Source of the DNA: Orbilia blumenaviensis
Lineage: Eukaryota; Ascomycota; Orbiliomycetes; Orbiliales; Orbiliaceae
Assembly: GCA_036872755.1 (NCBI GenBank)
Contig: JAVHNS010000002.1
Location: 1,736,001-1,800,000, forward strand
DNA length: 64,000 nt
Reading direction: 5' to 3'
Both the position numbers and the translations under genes were made by a program. The notes beneath the pieces were generated by a model. That model was not told where the DNA came from. It did no database searches and was given only the letters and a program-made list of their open reading frames with translations. Of this stretch, positions 12,718 to 24,531 are shown in pieces (within the stretch, counting starts at the first letter, position 1; every line of letters starts with the position of its first letter).

Positions 12718-14348
12718 ATTTCGAGACGATTCACGTGTGGATGTAGTTGGCAATAATTATTATAATAATATCCCGCAGCAGGAGTCTGTCTTACAAAGGA
12801 AAAAGGTCTACTTAATGGGTTGGTCTGGTATCTTGGTTTCCCCGGCGCTTCTGCTTTTTCTTTTTCTTATCATTGAAACCGCTAGGGAACATGGAGGAGT
12901 GATGATATATATTCATTTTTTATGTTCTTTTTTTTATAAAGTGTACACTTGTAATAACTGGGAAGGCCACCCTTTTTTGTTCATATCCACTCGCTCTTTG
13001 TTCAGGTCCTCTTCTTTCTCCCATAACTCTGTCTCCCCTTTCTCTCAATAATGGCAGACCACGTCGGAACATGACATTCGTCGCCCCTACCCATATGATT
13101 ACGTCAACTTTACTCCTCCATTAGACGGCTTTTTTCTTCTTCTCTTTCTTTCTTGCAATCCACGAGACCCCCCTTTTCCCCCGAACGTTTAACTGATACC
13201 CCATCCTCTCGTTTCTAACAAAAAAAACCAAACCTCCAGTTCGTATGGTCTTAGATGCCTCCTTTTTTTTTTTCCTATTTAATATTTTGCTATTTGACGT
13301 ACTCCCCAAGATCCTGTATCACTAACCCCCCGACCTACTTTGAATGTTATAACGCCTTTCTATGCATATCGGTTGATGATGAGAATTGAAGAAGAAGAAG
13401 AAGGAGAAGAAGGGACTTGGGACAAACCCTCCCCATTGTATATTCTTGATTTCGTTTTGAAGGAGGGGGGGATATTAGTTTTAATATTGGAGATGAAGGG
13501 ATTTCTTTTTTTTTGACTGGGGGTTATATGTAGATGGAATACTGAGTTAAAGCTTTGGCAGTTAACGTATGAACGAAATAAAAAAGGAAGAAGGGAGGGA
13601 AGGAAGGTCTTAATTTGGATGAAAACAAGAGACCTAACTAGCTGTTGATGAACACGGCTTATGTCGAAGAAGGGTTAAAGAAACGGCTGTTGTACTGAAT
13701 TTGTTAAAGGGCCCTGGTGGCATTTAACTTCGTTTAGAAGATAGATATAAATAAATTATCAAGTTAATATAAATTACGTATATATACGAGAACTTCAAAA
13801 GTAATACTTGTGGCATGAACGAGTCCTTAGGAATTATGTGTACATACGTTTCTTTCATTCAACCAATCTATAAAGATCTTTGAAAAAAAAAAAAAAAAAG
13901 GAAAAAGAGGGGAAGATGCGTATATGCCATGCAGGTTCAAGCAACAACGTGTGATCAGAGAGATATATGCGAAACAAAAGCAATAGGGACTGGAAGAAAT
14001 CGGGCTCAAGAACAAAATAGCATAAGAAGAGAAAATAAAAGAGGAGATCGAATATCCCACGTTTATCTGAGACCGAGGCTAGTTGATCCCCACGTAAAAG
14101 CCAACCCCTCGGCCAAGGAAACCCCTTCTACTGAGGATAAAGAAACAGAAAAGGAGGAAAGGAGAAAAGAAAAGAAAAATCGGCAAATGGAAGGAATAGG
14201 GATTCATATGCTGTTCATTCCCAAAATTTCATTATCGACATATTATAGCTCTTACGTAAACATGAGAGGGAGAGAGAAAAAAGAGATGATAAAAGGGTGG
14301 GGTTAGAGCAAACGATAAGACGTCAAAGTTTAACATCTTGCCAAATTC
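12718..14348. other. Convergent intergenic region LCB2 / TAF14
   Basis: Two 3' ends face each other. The sequence is AT-rich with T runs (13263-13274, 13504-13514), an A run at 13882-13900 and purine-rich stretches (13386-13412, 14130-14180). Open frames on both strands here are low-complexity Lys/Glu or Ser/Phe strings. I see no gene. Confidence 0.6.
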
Positions 14349-15555
14349 CTAAACATCAATCTTGGAAGTCATAAACTGCCACAGACTCTTGATTAGATGG
14401 TCCGGTAGGGTGTACAAATCGACGTGGAATTCGCCCTCTAGACAAAGAAATGCCAGCTCTATCGTTAGCTGGCTGCCACTTTTCGGGGGAGTATGACTTT
14501 GAAGGAGGAAGGGACTTACGCTCAACATCATTCTTGATGTATGTGTCAGGTGTCTTGTGTTCATGAACCATCTGAACGACCTTCAAAAGATCGTCCTCGT
14601 CTAGCTTCGGGAGCCCGTCGGCGAGTTTTTCCATGTCAATCTAGTAGCTTTACATCAGAATCACGAACCCCAAAATCACATTATATAAGTATGTTAGTAT
14701 AGTGGCTTACATTCTTCATACTGCGGCTGGCTTTCTTGCTCGACTTCTCTTCCGGGGCAGCCTTCTGCGACTTCCTGCTCGGTCCCTCGGTTTCACCCAA
14801 AGAATCAAGTCCAGGAACCGGTCCGGAGGCTTGCAAAAGCTTCAACAGGCCAGGCTTCGGGTTGTTGAATGTCTAAATACCATTTCCCCACCTTCTATTA
14901 GCGAGAAACTCAATAGTTCGAAGGGGGTGGGTTCTGGGAAGGGACTTACAATGGTAGTGTTAATATCATACTTTGCTGACTGGAAATGCAAATCGTGCTT
15001 GATGGTATGGTCGCCTCCCTTTTCAGCGGTATGAAGCACGATTTCCATGTCGAATTCACCCCATCCTTGCTCTGAAAGCTTGAATGGTGGTCGTTTAATG
15101 ACTTTATACAATCGATATCATTAGTATCAATACCACGTAAAAAAAAGTCCAGAATGAGAAAGATATGGGAGTAAATACCTCTGTTGGGGTTTTGGAAGGT
15201 AGGGTGTAACTTGTATGTGACTTTATCAAAGCAGTTGGCAGGAACCTCGTTTCCCTTCTCATCAAGGAGGTGAATGACAATAGACCATTCTCTCATGGGG
15301 AAACCTTCAGCAACAGGTTTAGCTCCCTCCCTGTTATTATTACAAAGATAAAGCGTTAGAAAAATGATGAGCAAGCTGGGGAAAATATGGGGGTATGCAT
15401 AATGGGGGAGGGAAGGGGGTATAGTTTTTCATCACGACGCGACCCCTTCCCTCCTGGAGAAAAGAATAGTTGGTAAGTGGATGGTAAGTAGGTACTTACA
15501 TGACCGACTGGGTAGTCGTCAACCTGACCTTGCGTTTAATCTGGATACCAGGCAT
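14349..15555 (-). CDS. taf14: YEATS-domain protein Taf14
   Basis: Shared subunit of TFIID, TFIIF, SWI/SNF, INO80 and NuA3 in yeast; its YEATS domain reads acylated histone H3 lysines and its C-terminal ET domain binds partner subunits. Six exons: 15555-15500, 15330-15179, 15101-14950, 14872-14711, 14640-14520, 14437-14349 (243 residues). The YEATS domain occupies the first ~130 residues (PMREWSIVIHLLDEKGNEVP, KLHPTFQNPNRVIKRPPF, EQGWGEFDMEIVLH). A Lys/Ser-rich linker follows and the ET domain ends in EFHVDLYTLPDHLIKSLWQF. Introns have GTAAGT/GTATTT donors and a TACTAAT branch site in intron 2. The start MPGIQIKRKVRL matches the usual YEATS beginning. Confidence 0.93.
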
Positions 15556-17210
15556 GACTAATTTAGCCTCCGTCTGTCTGAATGAATAGAAACACGGAAC
15601 TTCGACTGCAGGATGCTGTGGATGCGTATGTATGCAGGTGGGTGGATGGATGGATGAATGTTTATGCAGAACGACGATGATGTCGAGGAACGGTTGTAAA
15701 CAAATTGGAGGGACAGTAGATAACACAGTTGGTGGGTTGATGAACACGATCACAGCCGGGGAGGGAGTGAGACACATCAGAGGGGGAGAGGCGAGAGAGC
15801 GAAGTGATGGTGGCACAAAAAGGACCAGACAACATCGACATCCCAGAATAAGCTGTCCAACCCGCGTTGACCGTGTTGCAATTATATCGTCCAATTCCTC
15901 GTCCATCCATCACGAGAGCATCTCCTCAGGCAGCTTCCAAGCTGACACAAAAGCAGCACCACCTACCTCAGTCATGTTGATAGTTTATCCTCCTAGTCTC
16001 AATATGCCACCGAGCTTAAAGCTTCCCGAAATGTCCAATCCTTCCTGACAAAAAACTCCCCTAGCAAGATTAACCCAATAAAAAAAGAGAAAGAGAGATA
16101 GAATCCCGCAATTCGATCTAAAACTTCCTCCCAAAATAAAATTAAAAAAACCAGAGAACTCCAAAAAAGCAATTGAAACTATGTGTCGTGTTCGTGTAAC
16201 GACCGAATGGTTTCGTATTTTATAGCCCGTTGACGGATGACAGCTAGCTAAGCTTCGGTTCTCTTATGTTGTTTTTTTCGTCTTTCTCTTCGTTACACGG
16301 GAAAGTTCGATTGAAATAGCAATCGATGTGGATGCGCTGGCTGTCTACAACGTTATCCTTTGTATACAACGCTCACGACTTCGTGTGTTTCTGCGACCGG
16401 TTTCGTCGGGATTGGATCGAGGATGTGGGAAAAACGGAGGCCAGGCCGGGCTTTGTATTTCGCGATGGGATGGATGGGGTTTTATATGAAAGGGCGAAAA
16501 TCAAGGGTGCCGTTGGATTTCCCTTTTGGAGAAACGCGCCTCGGTTGATGCCAAGACTTTTGCACGACTTTTTACAACAGGATCTGGCAAGGGTTACGGG
16601 GGTGCTGCTATAGTTATATATGGGAGCCCGGGGGTGCTCGTGGTATTATAACGCAAGGATAGATATTACATCGGATGGTACTATCAGAGCTACCGGAAAG
16701 CAGCAATGCATTCTTCTGTCTATGGGGAATCTAGGGCTACAACTTCATCATCTCCAGAAACAGCTTCAATGGAAATAATAAAAAGAAAGGAACGCAGGCT
16801 TACATGGCACGTCTAAAAAATTACAGGACAAGAACAGCCAAAGGTAGAAAGGCAGCAGTGGAAAGGGCCTAAACTGTTGGTTTAGGTGGTATTGGGAGGG
16901 ACTAGGAGGGGGGTGCTCCGGTTTCCTTATTTCTCTTTCGTTTCATCTCTGAAAATATATCTTCCGAGCTTAATTGAGAGCTCGTCCGAGATTATCATCT
17001 GTAGTTTACAAGCCAGACAGAAGGGTTGTAGGACAGGTGCAGATACCGAATCAAAGTAGGGGGAGAGTGTGAGGGGATGTGATAGCCATAGAATAATGAT
17101 ATAAAATCAGGAAGTCGTATTGAAGGAATAGGGTATGATGTCTAGGAGCGTTAAAGGGTTATTACGCAGGAAGCTGCGTCGTCTATCAGAAATCGCGAGA
17201 CTCGTCGGGT
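15556..17210. promoter_or_regulatory. TAF14 upstream region and YRB1 3' flank
   Basis: Both neighbours are on the minus strand. Bases 15556-16300 should contain the TAF14 promoter and leader; a GGTGGATGGATGGATGAATG tetranucleotide-like stretch lies at 15641-15660. Bases 16600-17210 are probably YRB1 3' UTR. Open frames at 15632-16048 and 16326-16613 show no domain-like pattern. Confidence 0.5.
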
Positions 17211-18229
17211 TTAAGCCTCGGCCTCTTTCGCTTCTTCAGGTTTGGTTTCAGTGACCAAAGCCTCGTTTTCTTGCTGCGCCTTAAGGAAGGCTTCCTTGAA
17301 GAGATTGGCATCTGGGAAAGGTATGTTAGCAGGGAGGCATCTACATAAAGATAACTCGGAGGTCGGGGGGTGTTGCATACTATCGCTGTTGGCGAATCGG
17401 ATAGCCAAAGTCTGTGGCTCTGGAAGACCCTCGCTGACATCAGCAGCGACATTCCAAACCCAACTCCTGTCACTTCCGACGTTTGGTGTTAACTTCATCT
17501 CGGGAGTGACTACACGACGGGTGGGATATTGTTAGTTCTCATCCTAGACTTTTTTGCTCTTATCATCTGGCCTCTTGTAACGTACTGTAGTGATTGGCGC
17601 AGACTTTGTGGGTTTTGTCTCTTCGCATAACCAAGCGGGTCTTGAGGTTGGCCTTATGCTTGAGAAGCTTGACGTCACCGGTTCCACGCTCCTTCCATTC
17701 CCTAGAGTCCTTGTCGAACTTGAAGAGCTTGGCTCGCCTACAAAAATCGGATGTTAGCTACATTCCTAGAGCTCATTGTAGCTTCCATAGAGTAAAACTG
17801 CGTGAGCCGTACATCTTGAAGACTGAATCCTCAGTCTCCTCACTTGTGGTAATCTCGACTGGCTTAAGAGTAACAACGGGCTCGAAGTGGACATCTGGAG
17901 ATTCCTCAACTTGGTCCTAAAACATTCAAACGACGGGTGTTAGTTTAGTTGTTGTTGCTCCTAGCTTGAAGCAATCGCGGAGCATGAGCAAAGGGTACAA
18001 AACAACCAACCTCGTCATCACCCTTCTTTTTCGACGAACCGCTTGGCTCATCTTCATCATCCTCGGGCTTCTCCTCGCGCTTCTTGGTAGCGCCGCCGAA
18101 CATGCTGAAAACACCGCTGGAGAGATCAAGAGGCTTAGCATCCTTCTTCTCCTCGGTCTTAACTTCTTCGGTGGCTGGCTGCTCTCCAGCTGGAGGGGCA
18201 GTATCGACAGGCTTTGCGTCAGACGACAT
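17211..18229 (-). CDS. yrb1: Ran-binding protein 1 (Yrb1)
   Basis: Cytoplasmic RanBP1: binds Ran-GTP released from exported cargo complexes and stimulates RanGAP. Five exons: 18229-18011, 17916-17813, 17737-17586, 17509-17381, 17311-17211 (234 residues). An acidic/Lys-rich N-terminus ([16 protein letters not shown]) precedes one RanBD1 domain: [70 protein letters not shown] and [12 protein letters not shown]. The C-terminus [12 protein letters not shown] plus an acidic tail is typical. Intron 1 uses an unusual GTTGGT donor, the only option that keeps the frame; the others use GTACGG, GTACGT and GTATGC. The length fits the family. Confidence 0.95.
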
Positions 18230-19659
18230 GGCTTTGTATAATATCGAAAATCTGGGTAATTTATTTGAGAAGAGTAGAATTCCTAGGACAGTAGCGAAAT
18301 AGACAGTGGGGGGTTAGCTATTATAGGTTCTGACCAAAAAAAAAGCTCCTGCAAAGTTTTTTTTCATAATGCTGCTAGGAATTTGTTTTTTTGTTTTTTT
18401 CCAGGAGAAGGTGTGCTTCCCTCAAAGACACAACCATAGCGGGGCAAATGATACGAAGCAAGAAGAAGCGATGCAGAGCTAGAAGCAATGGAGAGAGGAA
18501 ATACGTACTTTAAAGAGGCTTGAAGCTGGACCAATAAGGAAAAGGGTATGGCGATGGAGATGTTCCGGAGAAGGTATGGGAGGTTGTTATCGTGCGAGAA
18601 GGTGGTGTCGTTTGATGCAAGGAGAAGCGGTTCCAAGGAGGGGTGCCCATTAGCTCCCCTCATGGCCAGGTAAGGCGCCGGCAGACAAACAAACCCCACA
18701 CACAACAACACATCCCAAATCCTATGCATCAGGATCTGGATCCCTCCGCGAACTCAGTCTCAGAGCCACCAGACGTGCAGGCTACCCAATAGTCAATCAA
18801 ATTGTCTGATTAGGCGCCATGTAAGCCAGTCGGGCCCTGAATATATTGATGTATCATTTGGAAAACGTTGCCTTTGCACTTCAGCCTCAAAGGGAAAGGC
18901 TAGTCCCATATGACGTATCTGACACGATATACTTAGGTATATACATCTATGTATTTATACTAAAATCTATCAAAAGGCAATTACACGAAATGAAGATGCA
19001 GTGCACCTTGATATCATCCCTACAGCTATTAAAATACGACGGGGAAGTATATCCGAATGTTATAGAATACGAAGCCCAGTACATAGATTTTTTGTTTCCT
19101 GGAAAAAAGAAAGAAAGAAAAAAGGAGAATCCATTATAACACCAGAACCATTCGCAGCCTATTTCTCCCTCCAATAAGGTAGTTATGAGGGAGTATCGAA
19201 AAGACAATACGAAAACAAAGCAAACAAAAAAAGGATAGATAATTCCCTTCCTTTCCCAACTGCGCCGAAACCAATTCCAGGTATCCCCATCCTTAGGCCC
19301 TTTCCGTATCCTTCCCACCTATTCCTTCCGTAAATAGCAAAAATACAATCCATTCTGAGCAACAGCAACGGTGTGAAAACCTGCCATATTCCAAATAAAC
19401 ACATTAAGTAAAGGGGTTAAACAAAAGTTGGAGGTTCCGCGGCGGTTCATTACCGCGACATAATCAAGCAGCTGAACAGTGTCGTGAGAAAGAAAGCAGA
19501 AGAAGAAGAAGAAGAAAAGAAAGAAATGAAGATTACAAAAGGGTAAAGGGCAGGTAGATGGCCTATGGAACGGGAGGGGAATAGGTCTAGAAGGCGCAGA
19601 AGCGGAAGCAAGAGAACTTGCTAACCAGCTATCCAGCGGTAGAGTTTGAACAGCAGGCC
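18230..19659. promoter_or_regulatory. YRB1 promoter and 3' flank of the next gene
   Basis: Contains the YRB1 promoter on the right side of its start and the 3' flank of the 867-residue gene. A GAAGAAGAAGAAGAAG-like purine run lies at 19498-19528. The minus-strand open frame 18364-18729 is discussed under rejected observations. No gene is supported. Confidence 0.5.
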
Positions 19660-22263
19660 CTATCTACTGTTCTTACACTTCCCTGTCTTGCCCCTCTTCC
19701 CTTTTTTCCCACAGAGGACCGAGTTCTTTGCACTCATAACGGCGCGTTTCCTGGCCATCCTTCTAGTAACACGAGCGCGGACCCAAAGTCTGCTGGCGTT
19801 CTTACTGGCCTTTCTGACTTGTTGTCCAACCCGATCCCCGTATTTCTTCAGAGCCTTTTGGCCGATGTAGTTATCGATTTTCAAGTCGTCAAAGCCGTTC
19901 TTCCAGAGCTTGAACTGAGATTCAACGGTCTTTTTTGCAACCTTGGAGTGCTTGGAGAATTCTTTCTGGAGCTTAACGGCCTCTTTCTGGAGGTATTTTA
20001 CGTCCTTCTTGCATTGGTCGATTTGCTGTTTGCTAGTCTTCTGTAACTTCTGGGCGTAGATATTGGCCTTTGAAGACGCCTTGTTGACAACTTTTCTCAA
20101 ATCCGAGGATGTGGCCAGCATTGATCGCTTCCAGGCCGATGTACTTAGCCAGGGGTTTCCAAGATCAAGGATGAATGACTGATTGATGATTGGTTTGCTT
20201 TCAGTTTTAACAGTGATGTTTAAAACACCCCAAGCCTCACTTAAGTCCATTTTAACAGCATAGACACCGCGGAAGAGTGTAACGACCTCAACCGGAACTG
20301 TTTGGTTCCTTCTCTTAACATGAACAATGAGTTTTGGTGGCCATCTTAGTGCTGCGAACTTCGTAGGGGACCGAAGAACAAGATGACCATCGCTGATCGT
20401 ATACATAGCGAATTCCTTTGAATCATTAACAGGAATCGATGGAATGTCTGTAACACTCAGCGATGTAACGCCGGCGGTCATAATGCTCAGGGGTGTTTGG
20501 GATGAAGCCTTTGAAGTTAGAGGCGTCGAACGTTGCCGTTTGGCCGAAACGGACGAAGGTAATATTTTCTTCGTTACGGAAAGACTCGTCGCCGACACTG
20601 AAGTGTACGAACTCAAGCTCGTAGGGGTCTGAATGCTTGTCGTGAGAGAGCTTTGGATCGACGAAACAGGGGAGGAACTATTCTGCAGCGCAACGGGAGG
20701 TTTCAAGAATTGGACGAAGAGAAAGGAGAGAGACACGCAGACTGTGCTCAAGATCAATCCAAAGATGAGCACGACAGTGAAGTTGAAGACGTAACCTTGT
20801 GAGTTGAGTCCGAAGGCATCGATGATTTCTTGAAACTTATCCCAAACCGACATGCACTTCGCTGTGGGGTGACGATCCTGGTCTTCATCTCGCTGCTTGA
20901 CAATACCAGCCAGATTCCTGCTCAGCTGATGGACATCGATGTTAACAAAGGTTTGCATGTCAACCGGAATCTCTTTGTAGACCTCTCTAAGCTTCCTACC
21001 GCCTTCGATAGTCCCGTGTTCTTCGATGGTGATATGAAAGGTCCGGTCATCAATGTCAAAGTCCTCCGTTGACTCGAAAAGCTTTTTATCGGAGATAGCA
21101 ACAAATGGAACGCCGTGGCGGGAGAGAAAGGAGCGTGCACAGGCTCGTGTTGCACGTTGGCGGGCGTCATCGTTTGCTTCGCAATAAAAGATCGCAAGAT
21201 CGGGGAGTTTCCAGCCTGGTGCCTCCAGCCTGTCAAGCTTGTAGGCGCCCCCGGACTTACGCGAACGAACAAGCATCCTCGGCTTGATAACCAAAGAAAT
21301 GGTACCAGGCTCAGTTTCATCGTTCGAGGGGTAGGCAAATGCGCAGGTATCCGCTACCATTTCCAACCCGAACGACTCGACGAGCTCGACATCCGGGGTA
21401 AAGGTAGAGTTCCCAAAAGATGTAACCGGAACCACGTTGAAACGAGCCGAGGACTTAGAGTCCTCAAGGCTTTCGTAAGAGGTCGATACGACCAATGCAG
21501 CACCGATTTTTCGAAAGATTTCATCTTTGCCTGACTCGTCCCCGATATAGAGGACCCGGAAGGTATCCTTGACATCAAGCGGCTCAACCGCGAGGGTGCA
21601 CCGAAGGAGGGCGTGGAGATTTTTGACGTCACTGGGTCCACAATACCTGGCTTTGAGTTCATTGAACTCATCGCCCTTGAACTCCTGGAGCCTATAGGCC
21701 TGTGATACCTCAGGCCCCAACGGTATGGGGCCGTCACTAAAGCGAATAGTGACATCGTTGAGTGAATCATCACTCACGATATTGTGGGCGGTGGGAGGCT
21801 CGTGTTGGTCCAATCCTGTGTAAGAGGGTATTCCAGCGGGCTCGAAGGTATCGGGGACATCCGGGACCGACTCGGGATATATCGAGCCTTGAAGGTCCTC
21901 GGATGTGGTTTCCTTTGGAATTTCTGAATTGGGGCTTGGGAAGAGAAATTCCTGTTCGTCCTGGTCTCCCTCGTCCTCATCAGCAGTATCTTCTGCTAAT
22001 GAGGCGAGGGACGACAGGTCATCGTCATCATCCGAGTGGCTCGGGATCGAGAGGTCGGAGAGTATTTCGTAGGTGCTCTCCCCTAAGAGACCGTCGTCGC
22101 TATCGTCCGGGTGGGAGATCATCTTTCGGTTCTTCTTCGACATGGATGTGTATGGGCTGAAGTCCTGACCGTTCAGAACTTCGTGGTGGGGGATCCTATG
22201 GAGTTGTTGGCAGTGTGTTAGTTGGGGAGCCTCCTCTGGAGTCATCATCGTCGTCGTCATCAT
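19660..22263 (-). CDS. Conserved-looking fungal membrane protein, function unknown
   Basis: I do not recognise a named family. A single exon encodes 867 residues. The N-terminus is very acidic and Ser-rich (STYEILSDLSIPSHSDDDDD, about residues 64-83). Residues ~190-450 look like a folded domain (LRCTLAVEPLDVKDTFRVLY; IGDESGKDEIFRKIGAALV). A single hydrophobic helix lies near 495-520 (VVLIFGLILSTVCVSLSFLF). After it come a Ser/Thr-rich stretch, a beta-rich segment (~610-700) and a long Lys/Gln-rich coiled coil (~715-830). The tail is strongly basic (KKGKRGKTGK). The layout suggests a single-pass membrane protein with a long acidic arm on one side and a coiled-coil arm on the other. The start could be the ATG at 22263 or, more conservatively, MSKKNRK at 22143; a 5' exon is possible. 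Confidence 0.8.
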   Translation of the reverse strand: MMTTTMMTPEEAPQLTHCQQLHRIPHHEVLNGQDFSPYTSMSKKNRKMISHPDDSDDGLLGESTYEILSDLSIPSHSDDDDDLSSLASLAEDTADEDEGDQDEQEFLFPSPNSEIPKETTSEDLQGSIYPESVPDVPDTFEPAGIPSYTGLDQHEPPTAHNIVSDDSLNDVTIRFSDGPIPLGPEVSQAYRLQEFKGDEFNELKARYCGPSDVKNLHALLRCTLAVEPLDVKDTFRVLYIGDESGKDEIFRKIGAALVVSTSYESLEDSKSSARFNVVPVTSFGNSTFTPDVELVESFGLEMVADTCAFAYPSNDETEPGTISLVIKPRMLVRSRKSGGAYKLDRLEAPGWKLPDLAIFYCEANDDARQRATRACARSFLSRHGVPFVAISDKKLFESTEDFDIDDRTFHITIEEHGTIEGGRKLREVYKEIPVDMQTFVNIDVHQLSRNLAGIVKQRDEDQDRHPTAKCMSVWDKFQEIIDAFGLNSQGYVFNFTVVLIFGLILSTVCVSLSFLFVQFLKPPVALQNSSSPVSSIQSSLTTSIQTPTSLSSYTSVSATSLSVTKKILPSSVSAKRQRSTPLTSKASSQTPLSIMTAGVTSLSVTDIPSIPVNDSKEFAMYTISDGHLVLRSPTKFAALRWPPKLIVHVKRRNQTVPVEVVTLFRGVYAVKMDLSEAWGVLNITVKTESKPIINQSFILDLGNPWLSTSAWKRSMLATSSDLRKVVNKASSKANIYAQKLQKTSKQQIDQCKKDVKYLQKEAVKLQKEFSKHSKVAKKTVESQFKLWKNGFDDLKIDNYIGQKALKKYGDRVGQQVRKASKNASRLWVRARVTRRMARKRAVMSAKNSVLCGKKGKRGKTGKCKNSR

Positions 22264-24531
22264 AATTTGCAGTCCACGCGAATAACTTAGGAGAAGAACG
22301 GATTCAGGAAGATGGATGTATCTGGAATCTACGACGAAAAAACAAAAGGAGCTTACTGAGTGGTGGTCTCGGAAATAAACAGGAAGGGTATTTGATAAAG
22401 CTATCTAAGCACCTTATTGCCCTGCTTCAGGTGCTGTAGATTTGCCTGAGCCTTATGCCCATGAGATAGTTCGAGAGGGGCAACCGACGATAGATACCCC
22501 GCTAAAAACAGGACAGGGCTGATGACAGCTCTGAGCGAAAACTACTTAAGTAGTTGTAAAGCGAGGAGGATGATGATGATGATGGTTCGGGTGATGGTGG
22601 GGGTGGAGAGGAGAGGAGAGTATTGGGGTAGAAGAGAACGCGAAAGAAAGGAAAGAAGAAAAAAGAAAAAAGAAAGAAAAAAAAAAAACCAATATTTATG
22701 AGTTAAACAGATTGATAGGTATTTAGTTCAGACTTGAGAGGAGAATATAATAGCGAAGAGTGATAAAACAAGGGCATGAGGGAGAGTGTGAGTGTGAGTC
22801 GGGTTGCCGAGTTGAAGGCCTGCAACTGACAGGATCGAACATCTCGGCCGTTAAACTTGATGAGGATCCAGGCTAACCCGGAAATGGCCAACGGACGTAA
22901 AGGGAAGGAAGGGTACTGGGAGGAAGCAGAACAGAGCAGAACAACTAAGTAAGCTAAGAGCTGAACTGGAGTTGACCTACCAGAGACCGACGAACAACTA
23001 GCAGACTATACCCTCGAGGATAATATCGAAGGGGGTATGCAGGGATGTCAGGGAGGCTGCCGGATATCGATATAAAGTATGTCGTGGACCGGAAGTCGTA
23101 GTATTACCCTAATGGTATGCTCTACTGGGACTTTGACTAAGCTATGGTTGATTGGCGGATATCTGGATGGGTTGATGGGTTGGTTGATGGATGGAGGAGG
23201 GTGGTGGTGATGGTGATGGCTGGTTGTAATGGTGAAGATGGTGAAGATGGTGGGGGAGGTAGAAGTGGAAGTGGAAGTGGAAGTGGGAAGTGGGAAGTGG
23301 GAAGTGGGATGGCAGTAGTTACCTAGGTACTGAGTGGTGGCGTTGTTTGTCAGAGGAGAGGGGGAGGTTGAGGAGGGGCCCGACTGTCTGGTCAACTGTC
23401 TGGTGATCACGGATCTGAGAGAAAACGCGGGGCTCTCTTCGGGTCAACGCAGCTAGTTAGCAACTCTAGCTATAAGCTAGACGTAGGTACGTAGCCCAGC
23501 CGACTTAACTCAGAATTATGATATAAAGACGAAGCAATTTAAAGGATAATATCCTGATACAAGTGCAAGTACTGGTCCACCACAAGGATGAACACTTTAG
23601 TTTAGCTTAGCTCAGGTAAGTGGTACCTCTGGCTAGCAATGATATTATTAATCAATTCTTACTATTACCTAGGTACCTTACTTATACCTATTATTATGCT
23701 GACTGGCACAAACTCCCAACGTCTAAGTAGCAAACGGATATCAAAGGTGTGCTGCATGCTGTCAGTTGGCCGGATCAAGATCGTTTGCACTGGAGTTTAT
23801 CACCCCACTTAAATCCCGCTGATGCGGATGCTGCGATTGATCGATCTCGCGCGGTCACGGTTCTCTCTTTTTTTTTTTCTTTTTCCCCACTAACTATATT
23901 CTAGCAGATACATACCTATTTAATTATCACCAAACATCCTCGTACTGGTCTCTGAGCTCCTCCAGAGTAAGCCATTCGATCAATCCTGTAGCAAGGCAAT
24001 TTAATTCAATATCATTTATCAATCCTATCACTAAATCTAGTCTACGGAGCCTCCAGACTACCTTAAATCATTTCCGAGACTGGAATCTTATTTCTAGAGA
24101 CTTTTTCTAAAATAACAACACATTTTGGTATCTACCCTTATTATAGTAGCGCCCCATGGAACCATGTAGGTAAGTACACTGCATGCAAAGGTTCCCCGAC
24201 TAAAAGCCTGTACACGCGTATGCTTTCCTCTTTTCTCTAATTAACTACATCGCTTGATGTTTGGTTTACCATTCTGGCCATAGTTCTTATTTAGCGGCGT
24301 ATGGAGATGCACATGGCTTACTAGACTACTGTCCTAGATTCGTAAAAGTCCGACAACGTAAATTACCTATGATACTCGTAATACAAAATTCTTTAAACAA
24401 ACCAAAACTCACACGTTAGAAGATAAATATGTACATGCTCGAATTTCTTTAAAAAAAACAAAAAATAAAAATAAAAAAAGAGTCCGTAAACCTGCATGGT
24501 CCGCCGTGAGACTAGGAAGGTTTGTATGGGC
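22264..24531. other. Gene-poor region with minisatellites
   Basis: The part nearest 22263 should be the promoter of the membrane-protein gene. It holds purine tracts (22640-22690), GATGAT repeats near 22568-22582, the minisatellite at 23213-23311, and two exact TACCTAGGTA palindromes (23320-23329, 23666-23675). No coding sequence is recognisable; the end near 24400-24530 is probably 3' UTR of the following gene. Confidence 0.5.
23213..23311. repeat. GGTGAT / GGTGAAGAT and GGAAGTG minisatellite
   Basis: Short tandem units: GGTGAT/GGTGAAGAT copies at about 23205-23253, followed by tandem GGAAGT units changing to GGGAAGT up to about 23310. It lies in non-coding DNA upstream of the 867-residue gene. 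Confidence 0.8.

Noticed and set aside
11329..12753. A 474-codon open frame on the minus strand, antisense to LCB2
   Set aside because: It lies wholly opposite the conserved LCB2 exon. Strong codon bias in LCB2 (few codons giving antisense stops) explains the open antisense frame; its translation shows no domain-like pattern.
18364..18729. Minus-strand open frame of 121 codons with hydrophobic stretches upstream of YRB1
   Set aside because: It lies in the YRB1 promoter/leader, contains a CTTT/GTTTTT-derived low-complexity end and has no recognisable family features.
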